Source: Acidobacteriota bacterium (lineage in GTDB: Bacteria > Acidobacteriota > Holophagae > Acanthopleuribacterales > Acanthopleuribacteraceae). From it: DNA of 64,000 bases. The notes under the pieces are model-generated. The model saw nothing but the letters and a program-made list of their open reading frames with translations. It made no database searches and had not been told where the DNA came from. How positions within the stretch are numbered: the first letter of the stretch is position 1; each line of letters opens with the position of its first letter. Shown piece after piece: positions 53,156-62,738 of this stretch. The stretch spans positions 43,418 through 107,417 of the forward strand of contig JASJCB010000011.1 of NCBI GenBank assembly GCA_030066195.1. The letters are read 5' to 3'. The position numbers and the translations under genes are program-made.

Positions 53156-53950
53156 ATGTCCGGTTTCCATTTTAAAGACCGTCGAGCCCTGGTGACCGGC
53201 GCCTCATCGGGGATCGGCAAAGCCCTGGCCCGTCAATTGGCGGCCGCCGGATGCAACTTGATCATTGTCGCCCGTCGCCAGGAGCAGCTCAACGCCCTGG
53301 CCGACGAACTGACCGCGAAGTACGCCGTGGAGGTGACCGTTCACGCCGCCGATCTCACCGCCGTGGACGCCGTGGAAGCATTGGCGGGAGTCGTTGCCGA
53401 CCGACCGATCAGCATCCTGGTCAACAACGCGGGTTACGGTGTATTGGGTTCCTTTCCAAAAGCCGACTGGGGGCACCTGGCCAATATGATCGACCTGAAC
53501 GTTCGCGTGGTGGGCGAATTGACTCATCGCCTGTTGCCCGGCCTCGAAGAACAAGCCGACGGCGCTCGCATTCTCAACATAGGCAGCGTCGCCGGTTACC
53601 AAGGGGTGCCGCATATGGCGACCTACGCGGGCACCAAGGCCTTCGTCAACCACTTCTCCGAGGGTTTGGCCTGGGAACTACGCAAGAGCAATGTGCGCGT
53701 GTGCGGTCTGGAGCCCGGGCAGACCGCCTCCGAATTCTTCCAATTCAGTGAAAAGGAAGGGACCTTCATGTCCCGCTTCGGATTGCTGAGCGCCGAGGCT
53801 GTAGCGCGAGCGGGTCTGAAGCAATTGCGTTCGGGCAGGTCTCGCGTGGTGGTCGGCTTCCTCAACAAACTAATGGTCTTCGGTCTGCGCCTCTTCCCGC
53901 GTCCCGTGGTCGGCCTGGTGGTCCGCGCCATGTTCCGCGATATGGCCTGA
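53156..53950 (+). CDS. Short-chain dehydrogenase/reductase (SDR)
   Basis: A 264-residue classical SDR: cofactor motif TGASSGIG (residues 15-22), NNAGYG, catalytic Ser in [10 protein letters not shown], and YxxxK as YAGTK. The C-terminus ends with a hydrophobic segment ([20 protein letters not shown]), as in the membrane-associated DltE/YqjQ-like group that reduces lipid-linked ketones. The preferred start is the ATG at 53156, with AAGGAG at 53141-53146; the longer frame starts at 53129. It lies just after the acylase gene. A palindrome CGAGATCTCG (53958-53967) sits between it and the convergent ppx. Confidence 0.9.
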   Translation: MSGFHFKDRRALVTGASSGIGKALARQLAAAGCNLIIVARRQEQLNALADELTAKYAVEVTVHAADLTAVDAVEALAGVVADRPISILVNNAGYGVLGSFPKADWGHLANMIDLNVRVVGELTHRLLPGLEEQADGARILNIGSVAGYQGVPHMATYAGTKAFVNHFSEGLAWELRKSNVRVCGLEPGQTASEFFQFSEKEGTFMSRFGLLSAEAVARAGLKQLRSGRSRVVVGFLNKLMVFGLRLFPRPVVGLVVRAMFRDMA

Positions 53951-53989
53951 CCTTTCCCGAGATCTCGTCACCCGTCTTTTCATGCGTTT

Positions 53990-55492
53990 TTAGTTGGGCC
54001 GATCGAGGGCGGTATCGATTTCCAGGGTATAACCCAACTTCTTCCAATAACGCATTTCCATCTCCAGGTCGGCGCGGGTCAACGGGTGCTCTTCCAGCCA
54101 TTGATCCGGAAGGGTTACTTGGATATCCCACTCGTTCCACGTAATACCCACCTCGGGGATGTGCTTGAAGCGGCGCTCGCGGTGGAAGATCACGGCCAGG
54201 CGCAGGGCTAACAGCAAGGCCCAATCCAACTCGTTTTCATAGGCTTCTTCCGTACGCTTCAGGCTCTTGCGGTGGTTCAGCACCAGAAAGCTGAGCAGGT
54301 TTTGCTCCACCTGGGAGAAACCCGCCATATCGCCGTTTAACAGGATGTAGGAACCATGGCGGTGATAGTTAGGATGGGCAATCGCCAGGCCGATTTCGTG
54401 CAGGTCGGCCGCCCAGCCCAGGATCTGCCGGGCCATAATCTCGTCGTGCACCACCAGGTGTTCGATTTGCGGCAACAGCTTCAAGGCGGTTTCACGCACC
54501 CAGGCCGCCTGTTGCTTGTTCACCTGGTAGAAATCCATCATATGCTTCACGGTCCTCTGGCGATAGTCGTCGCTCTCGCGGCCGATGAAGTCCAGGATCA
54601 CGCCTTCGCGCAGGCTTTGGTAGCTGATCGACATTTCCTGAACCTTGAAGGCGCGAAACACGCCCAGCAGAATGGCCAGACCGCCGATGTACACGGGGGC
54701 GCGCTCGTCCTTCAGCCCTTCCAATGAAATCTGCTTGATGTGCTTGAATTGGATCATGGTCTCGGCCAGCTTTTCCAGGCCGTCGCGGGTGATGCCGCCG
54801 GAACCGCCCATCTGCTGCAAAATGCCGGCGGTTGCCTTGGCTGTCCCGCTGGTGCCGATCGCCACATCCCAGTTCTTGCGTTTGAACTTGCGCCTGTGCG
54901 GTTCTAAAAGCCAGGCGACCCGGTCCAAGGCATCTTTGAAACGACGACGTGTGATGCGCCCGTCCCCGAAAAACTCGTTGGTATAGGAGACGCAACCCAT
55001 GGGCCGGCTCTCCATGACCAGGGGTTCGCGATTGCGGCCGATGATGAATTCGGTAGACCCGCCGCCGATGTCCACGACCAGGTTGCGGTAGTCCGATTCG
55101 GGCAGTTGATTGGCCACGCCCATGTAGATGAGCCGCGCCTCCTCGCGTCCGGCGATGACCTGCACGCGCACATTGAGCATGGTCTGGATCTGCTGTAAAA
55201 AGGGACCGGCATTTTGGGCGCCGCGCAAGGTATTGGTGCCCACCACGCGGATGTTCTCACGGGGGATACCGCGCAATCGCTGTTCAAACCGTTGCAGGCA
55301 GTCAAGAGCCCGCTCTTGTGCTTCCCGCGAGAGGATGCCCTTGCGGTTAAGGCCCTGGCGCAGGCGCACCATTTCTTTCAATGTATCCAAAATCACGACC
55401 CGTCCGTCTTCTACCCTGGCGATAACCATATGAAAGCTGTTTGAGCCGAGGTCCAGCGCCGCAATAATGAAGGGTTGGTTTGTCAAAGGCAC
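53990..55492 (-). CDS. ppx: Ppx/GppA phosphatase (exopolyphosphatase type)
   Basis: A 500-residue sugar-kinase/actin-fold enzyme that hydrolyses polyphosphate or pppGpp. The N-terminal ALDLGSNSFHMVIARVEDG, VVGTNTLRGAQN, the phosphate-binding VVDIGGGSTEFIIG, AIGTSGTAKA and SYQSLREGVILDF are all conserved. The C-terminal 190 residues form an HD-like helical domain (ADLHEIGLAI, HGSYILLNGDMAGFS), as in full-length Ppx. The start ATG is the only one near the conserved strand. It is divergent from the AAA/PD-(D/E)XK gene, with about 150 bases between true starts. GppA is an alternative name for the same architecture. Confidence 0.92.
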   Translation of the reverse strand: MPLTNQPFIIAALDLGSNSFHMVIARVEDGRVVILDTLKEMVRLRQGLNRKGILSREAQERALDCLQRFEQRLRGIPRENIRVVGTNTLRGAQNAGPFLQQIQTMLNVRVQVIAGREEARLIYMGVANQLPESDYRNLVVDIGGGSTEFIIGRNREPLVMESRPMGCVSYTNEFFGDGRITRRRFKDALDRVAWLLEPHRRKFKRKNWDVAIGTSGTAKATAGILQQMGGSGGITRDGLEKLAETMIQFKHIKQISLEGLKDERAPVYIGGLAILLGVFRAFKVQEMSISYQSLREGVILDFIGRESDDYRQRTVKHMMDFYQVNKQQAAWVRETALKLLPQIEHLVVHDEIMARQILGWAADLHEIGLAIAHPNYHRHGSYILLNGDMAGFSQVEQNLLSFLVLNHRKSLKRTEEAYENELDWALLLALRLAVIFHRERRFKHIPEVGITWNEWDIQVTLPDQWLEEHPLTRADLEMEMRYWKKLGYTLEIDTALDRPN

Positions 55493-55649
55493 TCCACGTG
55501 TAAAACAGTCACTTCATTATATTCGGAAAAAATCGGCGCACCAAGGTTTATTCGATTCCCCCGCCATGATTATCCCCGAGTCGAAACCGGAGCAGCAGTT
55601 GTGTCGAAAACGAGGTATGATGGACAGCAGCAATGAGTTGGGGGCGGAT

Positions 55650-57227
55650 ATGAAATTTTTCAACACGGCCGGACCCGTCGTAGCCGAGAAGCATTATGTG
55701 TTGGATCCCCTGAGCCGTATCGATCTCATGGGGTTGACCCGTCTCATCGACCAGGAAAAATACTTTGTTCTGCATGCCCCGCGACAAACTGGTAAGACCT
55801 CCATGTTGCTGGCGCTTACCAGGCGCCTTAACCATGAGGAAAAATATACCTGTCTCTATGTCAATGTGGAACCGGCTCAAGCCGCGAGAGAAGATGTAGA
55901 CGCAGCAATGCGCGCTATTATTTCCTCCCTGGGTCTACACATGCAGTTTCACCTCGGCTGCGATTTCTTTGCGAATAAGACCGACGACCTACTTAAAAAC
56001 CACGGACCCTATGCGGCTTTCCAGGAAGGACTTTCGGCTTGGGCGGGTTCCATGGAGAAACCGGTGGTTCTGTTCATCGACGAGATCGATTCCCTGATCG
56101 GCGATACCCTGATTTCGGTCCTTCGCCAGTTGCGCGCGGGCTACCCCATGCGACCGAAGGGCTTTCCGCAAAGTATCATTCTCTGCGGCGTTCGCGATGT
56201 TCGCGATTACCGCATCCATGCCTCATCCGAAAAGGAGCCCGTCACCGGCGGCAGCGCCTTCAATGTCAAAGCCCGGTCCCTGAGGCTGGGCAATTTCAGC
56301 GAGACCGAAACCCACACACTACTGCAACAGCATACCGACGAAACCGGGCAAATCTTCTTGCCGGAGGTAAAGGCGGCCGTTTGGGAGGCGACGCGTGGCC
56401 AGCCCTGGCTTGTCAATGCGCTTGCCTACGAAGTTACCGAGGAGATGGAGGCGGGCAGAGATCGCGGCTTGACCATCACCGAGGCCATGATCATCGAAGC
56501 GCGGGAGAACCTGATCCAACGCCGCGAAACCCATCTGGACCAACTGACCGATAAGCTCCGTGAGCCTAGGGTCCATTCCGTGGTTGCGCCCATTCTGGCC
56601 GGGGTCGAGAAAACTACCGGCCTGAAGGATGACGATGTCAGTTACGTCTATGACCTGGGTCTAATTGAGATCCGTCCACAGGTTGCTATTGCCAATCCCA
56701 TCTACCGCGAGGTCATCCCCCGGATGCTCACCTATACCACCCAGATCACCCTCAGCCAGGAGGCCGAATGGTACCGGGAACCCAAAAGCGGCAAGCTGAA
56801 TATGGCCCAACTGCTTCGGGCTTTCCAGGAATTCTTCCGGGAACACTCGGAACATTGGGTGGAGAGATTTCAATACAAGGAAGCCGGGCCGCAACTACTG
56901 CTCCAAGCCTTTTTGCAGCGTATCATCAACGGCGGCGGCCGCATCGAACGCGAGTATGGATTGGGCCGAAAGCGAACCGACTTGCTGGTAGTCCAGCCAT
57001 ACCCCGACGGTGTTCAGAAGGTCGTTCTGGAACTGAAACTTCTGCATCGTTCTGTCGAGGCAACGGTGGCAGAAGGCCTGCCGCAAACATCGGCTTATAT
57101 GGACCGTTGCGGTTCATCGGAAGGCCATCTCATTCTTTTCGATCGCTCTGATAAGCCATGGGAACAAAAGATTTTCCAGGATGAGAAAACCATTGACGGC
57201 AAAACTATCCAAGTTTGGGGCATGTAG
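55650..57227 (+). CDS. AAA-like ATPase with C-terminal PD-(D/E)XK nuclease-like domain
   Basis: A 525-residue protein. The N-terminal half is an AAA-type ATPase with Walker A APRQTGKTS (Lys49), Walker B VVLFIDEID (Asp144) and an R-rich sensor region. A winged-helix-like middle follows, then a PD-(D/E)XK fold with Glu near 433 (RIEREYG), Asp444 (KRTDLLV) and ELK at 461-463. This pairing is common in a large bacterial/archaeal family of uncharacterised ATPases (AAA-like plus PDDEXK_9 type), suspected to be selfish or defence-related. The frame is open from 55467, overlapping ppx, but the ATG at 55650 with GGGGG upstream begins at the conserved FFNTAGPV segment; 55620 is an alternative. Confidence 0.82.
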   Translation: MKFFNTAGPVVAEKHYVLDPLSRIDLMGLTRLIDQEKYFVLHAPRQTGKTSMLLALTRRLNHEEKYTCLYVNVEPAQAAREDVDAAMRAIISSLGLHMQFHLGCDFFANKTDDLLKNHGPYAAFQEGLSAWAGSMEKPVVLFIDEIDSLIGDTLISVLRQLRAGYPMRPKGFPQSIILCGVRDVRDYRIHASSEKEPVTGGSAFNVKARSLRLGNFSETETHTLLQQHTDETGQIFLPEVKAAVWEATRGQPWLVNALAYEVTEEMEAGRDRGLTITEAMIIEARENLIQRRETHLDQLTDKLREPRVHSVVAPILAGVEKTTGLKDDDVSYVYDLGLIEIRPQVAIANPIYREVIPRMLTYTTQITLSQEAEWYREPKSGKLNMAQLLRAFQEFFREHSEHWVERFQYKEAGPQLLLQAFLQRIINGGGRIEREYGLGRKRTDLLVVQPYPDGVQKVVLELKLLHRSVEATVAEGLPQTSAYMDRCGSSEGHLILFDRSDKPWEQKIFQDEKTIDGKTIQVWGM

Positions 57228-57355
57228 GCGACGGTCAACATATCCAGGTTTTTGTGAGTCCGGACACCGATCTGTGAAACAGCTTGTTTCCCAAGGCGGC
57301 AGAGGCTAGAATCAGGGCAAACAGCCGGGTATGTGCCGCCCCCTGGAGGTCAGCG

Positions 57356-59809
57356 ATGTTGTGCTTACTGTGGTGTCTTTTTCTTCAGGATTTACAGCTC
57401 GATCGCAAGGTCACCTGGGAAGACAGGGCGCGCCCCTGGATGACCCGGGCCGAAGCGCAACTCTACGACAGCTTGGAAACCGTCGAGAAAACGCGCTTCC
57501 AGGGTTGGTTCACCGCACGCCGACGCGCGGACGCCGGCAATTGGACCGACACCGGCGTCTACCTGTCCGAGTTCTTCTGCCCCACGCCCCACGGCGATAT
57601 TCGCGACCAGATTCAGCATCTCTTCGGCCGGCCGAAAGGGACTGAACCGCTGCTGCAAAACCCCAAGCTGCCCGGCCTGTGGCGCTATGCCGACAAGCAA
57701 TTCACCTTCATGCCGGCCGAGGGCGGTCGTGTTCGCCTGACGCCCACCTCAGCGGACCTCTGGGAAAAGGAAATGCAGACCCGGGTGGTGAACCCGTACC
57801 TGAAATACGACTTTCGTCGCCACAGCTTCGGCCGCACCCGCCTGGTGGACGATATGACCTGGGTGGAAACACAGGTCACCCACAGTTGGTGGACCCCGGA
57901 GACAGACGGCGGCCTGGTGCGCCTGGACATCGCGATTCCCGAAACCTTCAAGCAACGCCTCCGCGATGACAACGCGGCCGCCCGTCACCATATGGAGTTG
58001 TTGGTGCAATTGCAGGCCCCCGGCGGCGGCCAACTGCTTGCCACACCCGACACCCTGCGGCACGCCGGCGGCAATTTCGACCTTCTGGCTCAAAACTCCA
58101 TGACCTTCCAGATCCACCTGCCCGCCGGCTACTACGACAGCGAACTGTTGCTGTATTCCGGTCGCTTGCAGGTAGGTCTGAAGGCCCGCTTGAAATGCGC
58201 CGTTCGACCTCAAGATCTCCCGCGGATCAGTGACCCCATTATCAGCACGGAATACACCGAATCCGGCATCACCGCCGTACCCATGGGCCGAGTGGACGTG
58301 GGCGGTCAGGCCTATCTTCCGGCCGCGTCCTACCGCAAGGGCGCCGCGGCCAGGGTGCTGGTGTACTCGAACTACGAACGAACCGATTGCATGGTCCAGC
58401 TGGAAGGACAACAACCGCGAAAGCTGAAGCAACTGACTCGCGAGGGCCCCTGGTTCGTTTTTGAACTGCCGCCGCAAAGCAAAACCTTCCGGCTCCTCTC
58501 CCTGGGTCATCCCGATGTCGGGCCCACCCTGGCTTTGGGTGCCTGGGGCCCCTTGACGGGCTTCAAAGACCTCACCGGCTTCAAGCAAAACGACCACCCC
58601 AATTACCTTTCCCTGGAAGAGCTGAATATCGAACAGCGCGGTGACCTGGCCCTGCTTTTCGTCAACGGCGCCCCGCTGGCCGCCTCCAGGAACGGTACCT
58701 TCCCCTGGCCTGCAATCGATTGGGGCGAGCTGGCCGAGGTCCGCTTCGAGTACCCCGCCGACAACAGCTGGTTCGGCGCCGACTACCAGATTCGGCGCAA
58801 CAGCGTGTTCCAGCGCGTCCGGGTAAGGCCCAAGTACGTGGTGGCGGGCACGCGCGGGGTGGATAATTCTCTCAAGCCGGTCGATGTCAGCGTCACCGTG
58901 GTGGGCCAACCCGCTAAGATCACCCGCAAGACGCCCTTCCGCCCGTTGCCCAAACTGTGGGGCATCGTGGTCAACGACGGGCTCATCGAAACCCCGGCCT
59001 GGCCCCAGGTACGCGACCATCTGCTCACCTGGCTGAAAAAGGAAACCGGGAAAGAGGACATGATCTACCTGGTTCACGGCGCCGAGCGCCCCGAGTTGCT
59101 GGTGCCGCCCACCACCGCCAAACCCGTGGTCCACGCCGCCATCCTCTCCCTGGCTCCTCGCCGCGACCGCTACAGCCTGTTCAATGTCAATTACCTGGTA
59201 GATGCCCTGACCCACCTGCGCGAGCACCAGACACGGCCCCACCAGGTCATCATGCTCACCGACCGCCTCTCAGACGAGGCCAACCAGATGGAAAACCTCA
59301 TCCTACGCTTGCGCGGCACCGGCCTGCAACTCTACAACCTGGAATTCCCCTTCGAGGGCAAGCCCATCAACCAGGAAGAAACGGCCGCCATGAAACCCGA
59401 CCGCATGGAATTGATGAAAGCCGCCAACGACGAGGCCGAACGCGGCATGGAAGGCATGCGCGACAGCTTCATGGAGACCCGGGGCACGCCCTCTCTCTAC
59501 TCCCTCAAACTGGGCAAGAGCAACAAGAATGACGAGAAGGCCCGGCGCGAGGAACGTATCCGCCAGGACGCCTTCCACGATGCCTTCAATAGACAACTGG
59601 CGTCCATGACGGCGGGCATGGCCATGTCCGCCGGTAAGGGCGAGATCAGCAGCAGCCTGGCCCGCTTCTTCAGCCGCCTCACTCAATGGCAGGACAGCCT
59701 GGTTCACCTGGTTTTGAGCGTTCCTTACGTTGAGGCCGACATGGTCGATGTCCGCGCCGCGGAGGGCTACATCGCCGACTGGACCCTGGTGGAATGGCAG
59801 CCGGAATAA
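57356..59809 (+). CDS. GWxTD-like exported protein with vWA-type C-terminus
   Basis: An 817-residue exported protein. GGAGGT at 57345-57350 and a hydrophobic N-terminus (MLCLLWCLFLQDL) pick the start at 57356; the frame itself opens at 57284. The N-terminal domain, WMTRAEAQLYDSLETVEKT then FQGWFTARRRADAG, matches the GWxTD domain known from Acidobacteriota and other soil or marine bacteria. The middle is beta-rich (several Ig-like or FN3-like segments). The C-terminal 250 residues, with LWGIVVNDGLIE, HAAILSLAPRRDRYSLFNVN and QVIMLTDRLSDEAN, resemble the vWA-related VWFA domain of acidobacterial proteins. The function is unknown; an envelope-associated role is likely. Confidence 0.65.
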   Translation: MLCLLWCLFLQDLQLDRKVTWEDRARPWMTRAEAQLYDSLETVEKTRFQGWFTARRRADAGNWTDTGVYLSEFFCPTPHGDIRDQIQHLFGRPKGTEPLLQNPKLPGLWRYADKQFTFMPAEGGRVRLTPTSADLWEKEMQTRVVNPYLKYDFRRHSFGRTRLVDDMTWVETQVTHSWWTPETDGGLVRLDIAIPETFKQRLRDDNAAARHHMELLVQLQAPGGGQLLATPDTLRHAGGNFDLLAQNSMTFQIHLPAGYYDSELLLYSGRLQVGLKARLKCAVRPQDLPRISDPIISTEYTESGITAVPMGRVDVGGQAYLPAASYRKGAAARVLVYSNYERTDCMVQLEGQQPRKLKQLTREGPWFVFELPPQSKTFRLLSLGHPDVGPTLALGAWGPLTGFKDLTGFKQNDHPNYLSLEELNIEQRGDLALLFVNGAPLAASRNGTFPWPAIDWGELAEVRFEYPADNSWFGADYQIRRNSVFQRVRVRPKYVVAGTRGVDNSLKPVDVSVTVVGQPAKITRKTPFRPLPKLWGIVVNDGLIETPAWPQVRDHLLTWLKKETGKEDMIYLVHGAERPELLVPPTTAKPVVHAAILSLAPRRDRYSLFNVNYLVDALTHLREHQTRPHQVIMLTDRLSDEANQMENLILRLRGTGLQLYNLEFPFEGKPINQEETAAMKPDRMELMKAANDEAERGMEGMRDSFMETRGTPSLYSLKLGKSNKNDEKARREERIRQDAFHDAFNRQLASMTAGMAMSAGKGEISSSLARFFSRLTQWQDSLVHLVLSVPYVEADMVDVRAAEGYIADWTLVEWQPE

Positions 59810-59883
59810 ATCCGGCCGCTTAATTCTTCTTCTATGAGCCGGCGTCGTGGGCCGGGGGCCGAAAATGTGGCGCCGCGTTTGGC

Positions 59884-61434
59884 TTATTGGCAGGAACTGA
59901 TCGTGGCCAGGTCGAGCACGGTCACCAGGGCGTCGCCGTCCAGGTCCGCGATTGCCGCTGTCGTGTTCCAGGCGGGTAGGGCCAGCAGCAGGTCTTGACC
60001 GTCCACGTCGCCGTCATCGTCCAGATCACCGGGGCATTCAGGGGTCTCGAAGGCGCCGAGATCGGCCTCGGCGCCCCTTGACTGACCCAGGATGTCATCG
60101 GCCGGCGCCTGGTCCGGCCTTGCCAATCCGGCCACGGCAGCGGTGTTGGCCGGCTTTCCGTAGGTGACGGCCAGGCGTTCGTGTTCTTCCGCGATGGTGG
60201 CGCTGCCGCTTGGGAATTGGGCGCCGTCCCAGTGGGGCAGGACCAGACCCGCGTGATCGGCAAGGTCGGGGTCCGCGATTACCGCGTTGGCGTCGTCGTC
60301 GATATTGACCAGCTCCGAGCCGTCACTGGGGATGGGGTTCGGACCGTTCCAGTAGAGGTTGGTGTCCAGCTCAAAGCCGGCCGTGTCATCGGGCGGGGTG
60401 TCTGAAAAATCGGGGCCGTCGCCCGGGAAACGCGCACCCATGGTCCCGCCGGGGTCCGACCAGATGTTGTTGTAGAAGCGGATGTTCTCGTTGGCCGGGT
60501 TGGCGCCCTCGCGGTTCAGTCTCATGGCGAAGGCAGCGGAGGGCAGGTCGCCGATGATCGTATTGTTGCGAAACACCACATCGCGGCAGCCTTTGACGCC
60601 AAAAGAGGCGCGCATCACGTTGTCGGCATTGCCCAGCATCAGGTTGTTCTGGATGAGGATGTCCTGCGTCTCAAAAAAGGGATGGCCGTCCTCACCTAAC
60701 AACAGGAAATTGGAACCGGGGCTGCCCTGCCAGTTGAGGAAAATGTTGCGTTCCACCCGGTGCGACCCGTGGGTTGTGAGACCGCCCGAGTTCTTGATCA
60801 CCACAAAGCTTGACGTATCGTTCTCGTTGGGGCGACCGCTGCCCTCGAAATGGTTGAAGAAGATGTTGTCGCTGATGGTGGTATCGGTCGCGCCGTTGAG
60901 GTCGATGTGCTCGTCGCTGCCGTTCTGGTTGAAAAAGAGGTTGCCCACCACGTGGATGTCGCGGGCGCCGTTGTTGATCTTGAGCAGGTCGTTGTTGTAG
61001 CTGTCGTGAATGATATTGTCGCGGAAGGTGATGCGGCTTGTGGCATCGGCGCCGCCGGGCGCACCGCGCAGATCTTGAACTTGGATCACCAGCGCGCCGG
61101 CGCCCGGGCCCGTATGGGCCACATCGAATCCCTCGATCGCGATGCCGATCCCCTCATAGCAGGTGAGCACCGTATCGTCGTGGCGCAGCCTGGCCTGGTA
61201 AGGCACTTGGGAACGTACCGTCACGCCGCCGGCGAAAACGCCGCGCAGCCTGATGCGGCCCGTGTAGGTTCCCGGTTTCACCAGGATCAGGCTTTCGTCG
61301 GGAACCGAGTCCAGCGCATGGGTGACGGTGGCCCAGGGATTGCCCTCCGATCCATCGCCCGTGATATCTGAGCCGCCGGTGGCCACGTAAAAGTTGCCGC
61401 CGCCGATCAGGAAAAGCATCATCAGGGTTTCCAT
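59884..61434 (-). CDS. Secreted right-handed beta-helix protein with dockerin-like end
   Basis: A 516-residue exported protein. The frame opens at 61482, but GGAGGC seven bases before the ATG at 61434 fixes the start, giving a short hydrophobic leader (METLMMLFLIGGG). Residues about 15-420 contain parallel beta-helix coils (repeated I-x-x-N-x-I/L patterns: RDNIIHDSYNNDLL, VVGNLFFNQNGSDEH, QNNLMLGNADN, RNNTIIGDLP), as in polysaccharide lyases and adhesins. The C-terminus has two Ca-binding dockerin-like loops, DLDDDGDVDGQDLL and DLDGDALVTVLDLA. Its substrate is likely a polysaccharide, but no catalytic motif was recognised. Confidence 0.78.
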   Translation of the reverse strand: METLMMLFLIGGGNFYVATGGSDITGDGSEGNPWATVTHALDSVPDESLILVKPGTYTGRIRLRGVFAGGVTVRSQVPYQARLRHDDTVLTCYEGIGIAIEGFDVAHTGPGAGALVIQVQDLRGAPGGADATSRITFRDNIIHDSYNNDLLKINNGARDIHVVGNLFFNQNGSDEHIDLNGATDTTISDNIFFNHFEGSGRPNENDTSSFVVIKNSGGLTTHGSHRVERNIFLNWQGSPGSNFLLLGEDGHPFFETQDILIQNNLMLGNADNVMRASFGVKGCRDVVFRNNTIIGDLPSAAFAMRLNREGANPANENIRFYNNIWSDPGGTMGARFPGDGPDFSDTPPDDTAGFELDTNLYWNGPNPIPSDGSELVNIDDDANAVIADPDLADHAGLVLPHWDGAQFPSGSATIAEEHERLAVTYGKPANTAAVAGLARPDQAPADDILGQSRGAEADLGAFETPECPGDLDDDGDVDGQDLLLALPAWNTTAAIADLDGDALVTVLDLATISSCQ

Positions 61435-61904
61435 GGTGAATGCCTCCGAGCCTTGTTTCAAACTGAGTTTAGTCGGCCGCACGCGGCCCTGCCGTGAGTC
61501 CGCTCACCAACCGCTACATCCGCGCTTATTCAAAGAAACAAGTCTCAAGCTGCAAGGTTCAGGGCCCGGTTGAAGAGCCTTTTGAACCGTCACCACCCGC
61601 CCGCACACATAGGTACTGGAAAAAAGACGAATTCCAAGATGATTGGCAAAAAAGTGGGGAATCGAACGGGACGGGTAACGAATCAGGAATCAGGAGATTA
61701 AGCCATGTTATGATTGGTCAGGAGTTCCGTCATGCTTGATAATCTTGATCGAAATGATTTCGGAATTATCACTGGTTTGCCTAACCGTCTCTGGCCAACC
61801 GATAGCCCTAGTCTTCGATAGTCCCCCTTAAACTTATCGGTCAAGACTTGCCTTCCCAAACTCTTTCTGAAATAATGAGGATAAACATAAATGTGGGGCG
61901 GTTC
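61435..61904. other. Boundary region between GC-rich DNA and the AT-rich tail
   Basis: About 470 bases without a supportable gene. It probably contains the promoter of the beta-helix gene (minus strand). From roughly 61735 the composition turns visibly AT-rich. A perfect palindrome CGAAATGATTTCG lies at 61750-61762, in a position suited to an operator for the ATPase gene at 61905. Confidence 0.45.
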
Positions 61905-62702
61905 ATGCCAGATTTCAAGTTAGCAGCTAATTGGTTAGAAAAAATAGCAAAAATATATAGTAATTCAATTAAAAAAAGAAGAGATGAGATTGATAAAATT
62001 GCTGACGAACTATTGGTTAACCCTGAATCTTTAGTGCCGTACTTCATCGAGCCTGATATTCAACCATTTAACCCAGCAAATGAAGATGAAGAGGAAGATG
62101 TAGAGTTCCGTGTGCCAGCATTCAAATTTGTTGAAACCTTTATAAGATCAGAAAAATCTAACAATGATGGTCGGCATCAACTGTTCCTTCTCTCTGATGC
62201 TGGGATGGGAAAAACCTCTTTGCTTGCTATGTTGAAACTGGCCCATGCAAATTCTTTTTGGCCAACGAGCTATAAATGTGAAGCGTTTAAACTTGGCCCT
62301 GACACGATAGATAGACTTAGTAACGTTAAATCAAGAGGGCGAACAGTTCTTTTTTTAGACGCATTAGATGAAGATCCTGCATCTTTTGGGCGTGTAAAGG
62401 ATAGAATTATTGAAATCCTCAGAGAAACTCAAAATTTTTATCGTGTCATAATAACTTGCAGAACTCAATTCTTTCCTAAGACCGAAGATCGAGTCTTTTT
62501 CCGCCAAGACCGCGTTCGCATTAGAGGATTTTACTGTCCAGTTAAGTACCTTTCTTTGTTTAGTGATGACCAAATCCGAGACTACCTAGCTAGAAAAGTC
62601 CCACCAGAAAACGTTCGGGCTGCATTTGAAATCGTAAATCACATGGGTGATTTAAGGTGTAGGCCTATGTTGCTTGCATATATTGAGGATTTACTTGGGT
62701 AA
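61905..62702 (+). CDS. NACHT/STAND-type ATPase, 5' part of a gene split by an in-frame stop
   Basis: A 265-codon N-terminal portion. GGGGCGG supports the ATG at 61905 (an upstream TTG-started frame begins at 61848). A helical region is followed by Walker A LLSDAGMGKTS (Lys103), Walker B TVLFLDALDED (Asp152) and an IITCRTQFFP sensor segment, which is the NACHT-like NTPase pattern. The frame ends with TAA at 62700-62702 right after AYIEDLLG, yet the same frame continues without shift into a pentapeptide-repeat protein, so the stop splits one gene. Base composition and codon use (many AT-ending codons) differ from the other 60 kb. Pentapeptide-NACHT proteins are common in transferred defence regions. 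Confidence 0.75.
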   Translation: MPDFKLAANWLEKIAKIYSNSIKKRRDEIDKIADELLVNPESLVPYFIEPDIQPFNPANEDEEEDVEFRVPAFKFVETFIRSEKSNNDGRHQLFLLSDAGMGKTSLLAMLKLAHANSFWPTSYKCEAFKLGPDTIDRLSNVKSRGRTVLFLDALDEDPASFGRVKDRIIEILRETQNFYRVIITCRTQFFPKTEDRVFFRQDRVRIRGFYCPVKYLSLFSDDQIRDYLARKVPPENVRAAFEIVNHMGDLRCRPMLLAYIEDLLG

Positions 62703-62738
62703 GTCGAAGGAGAGGTCCGTCCATTTTTTGTTTACAAT

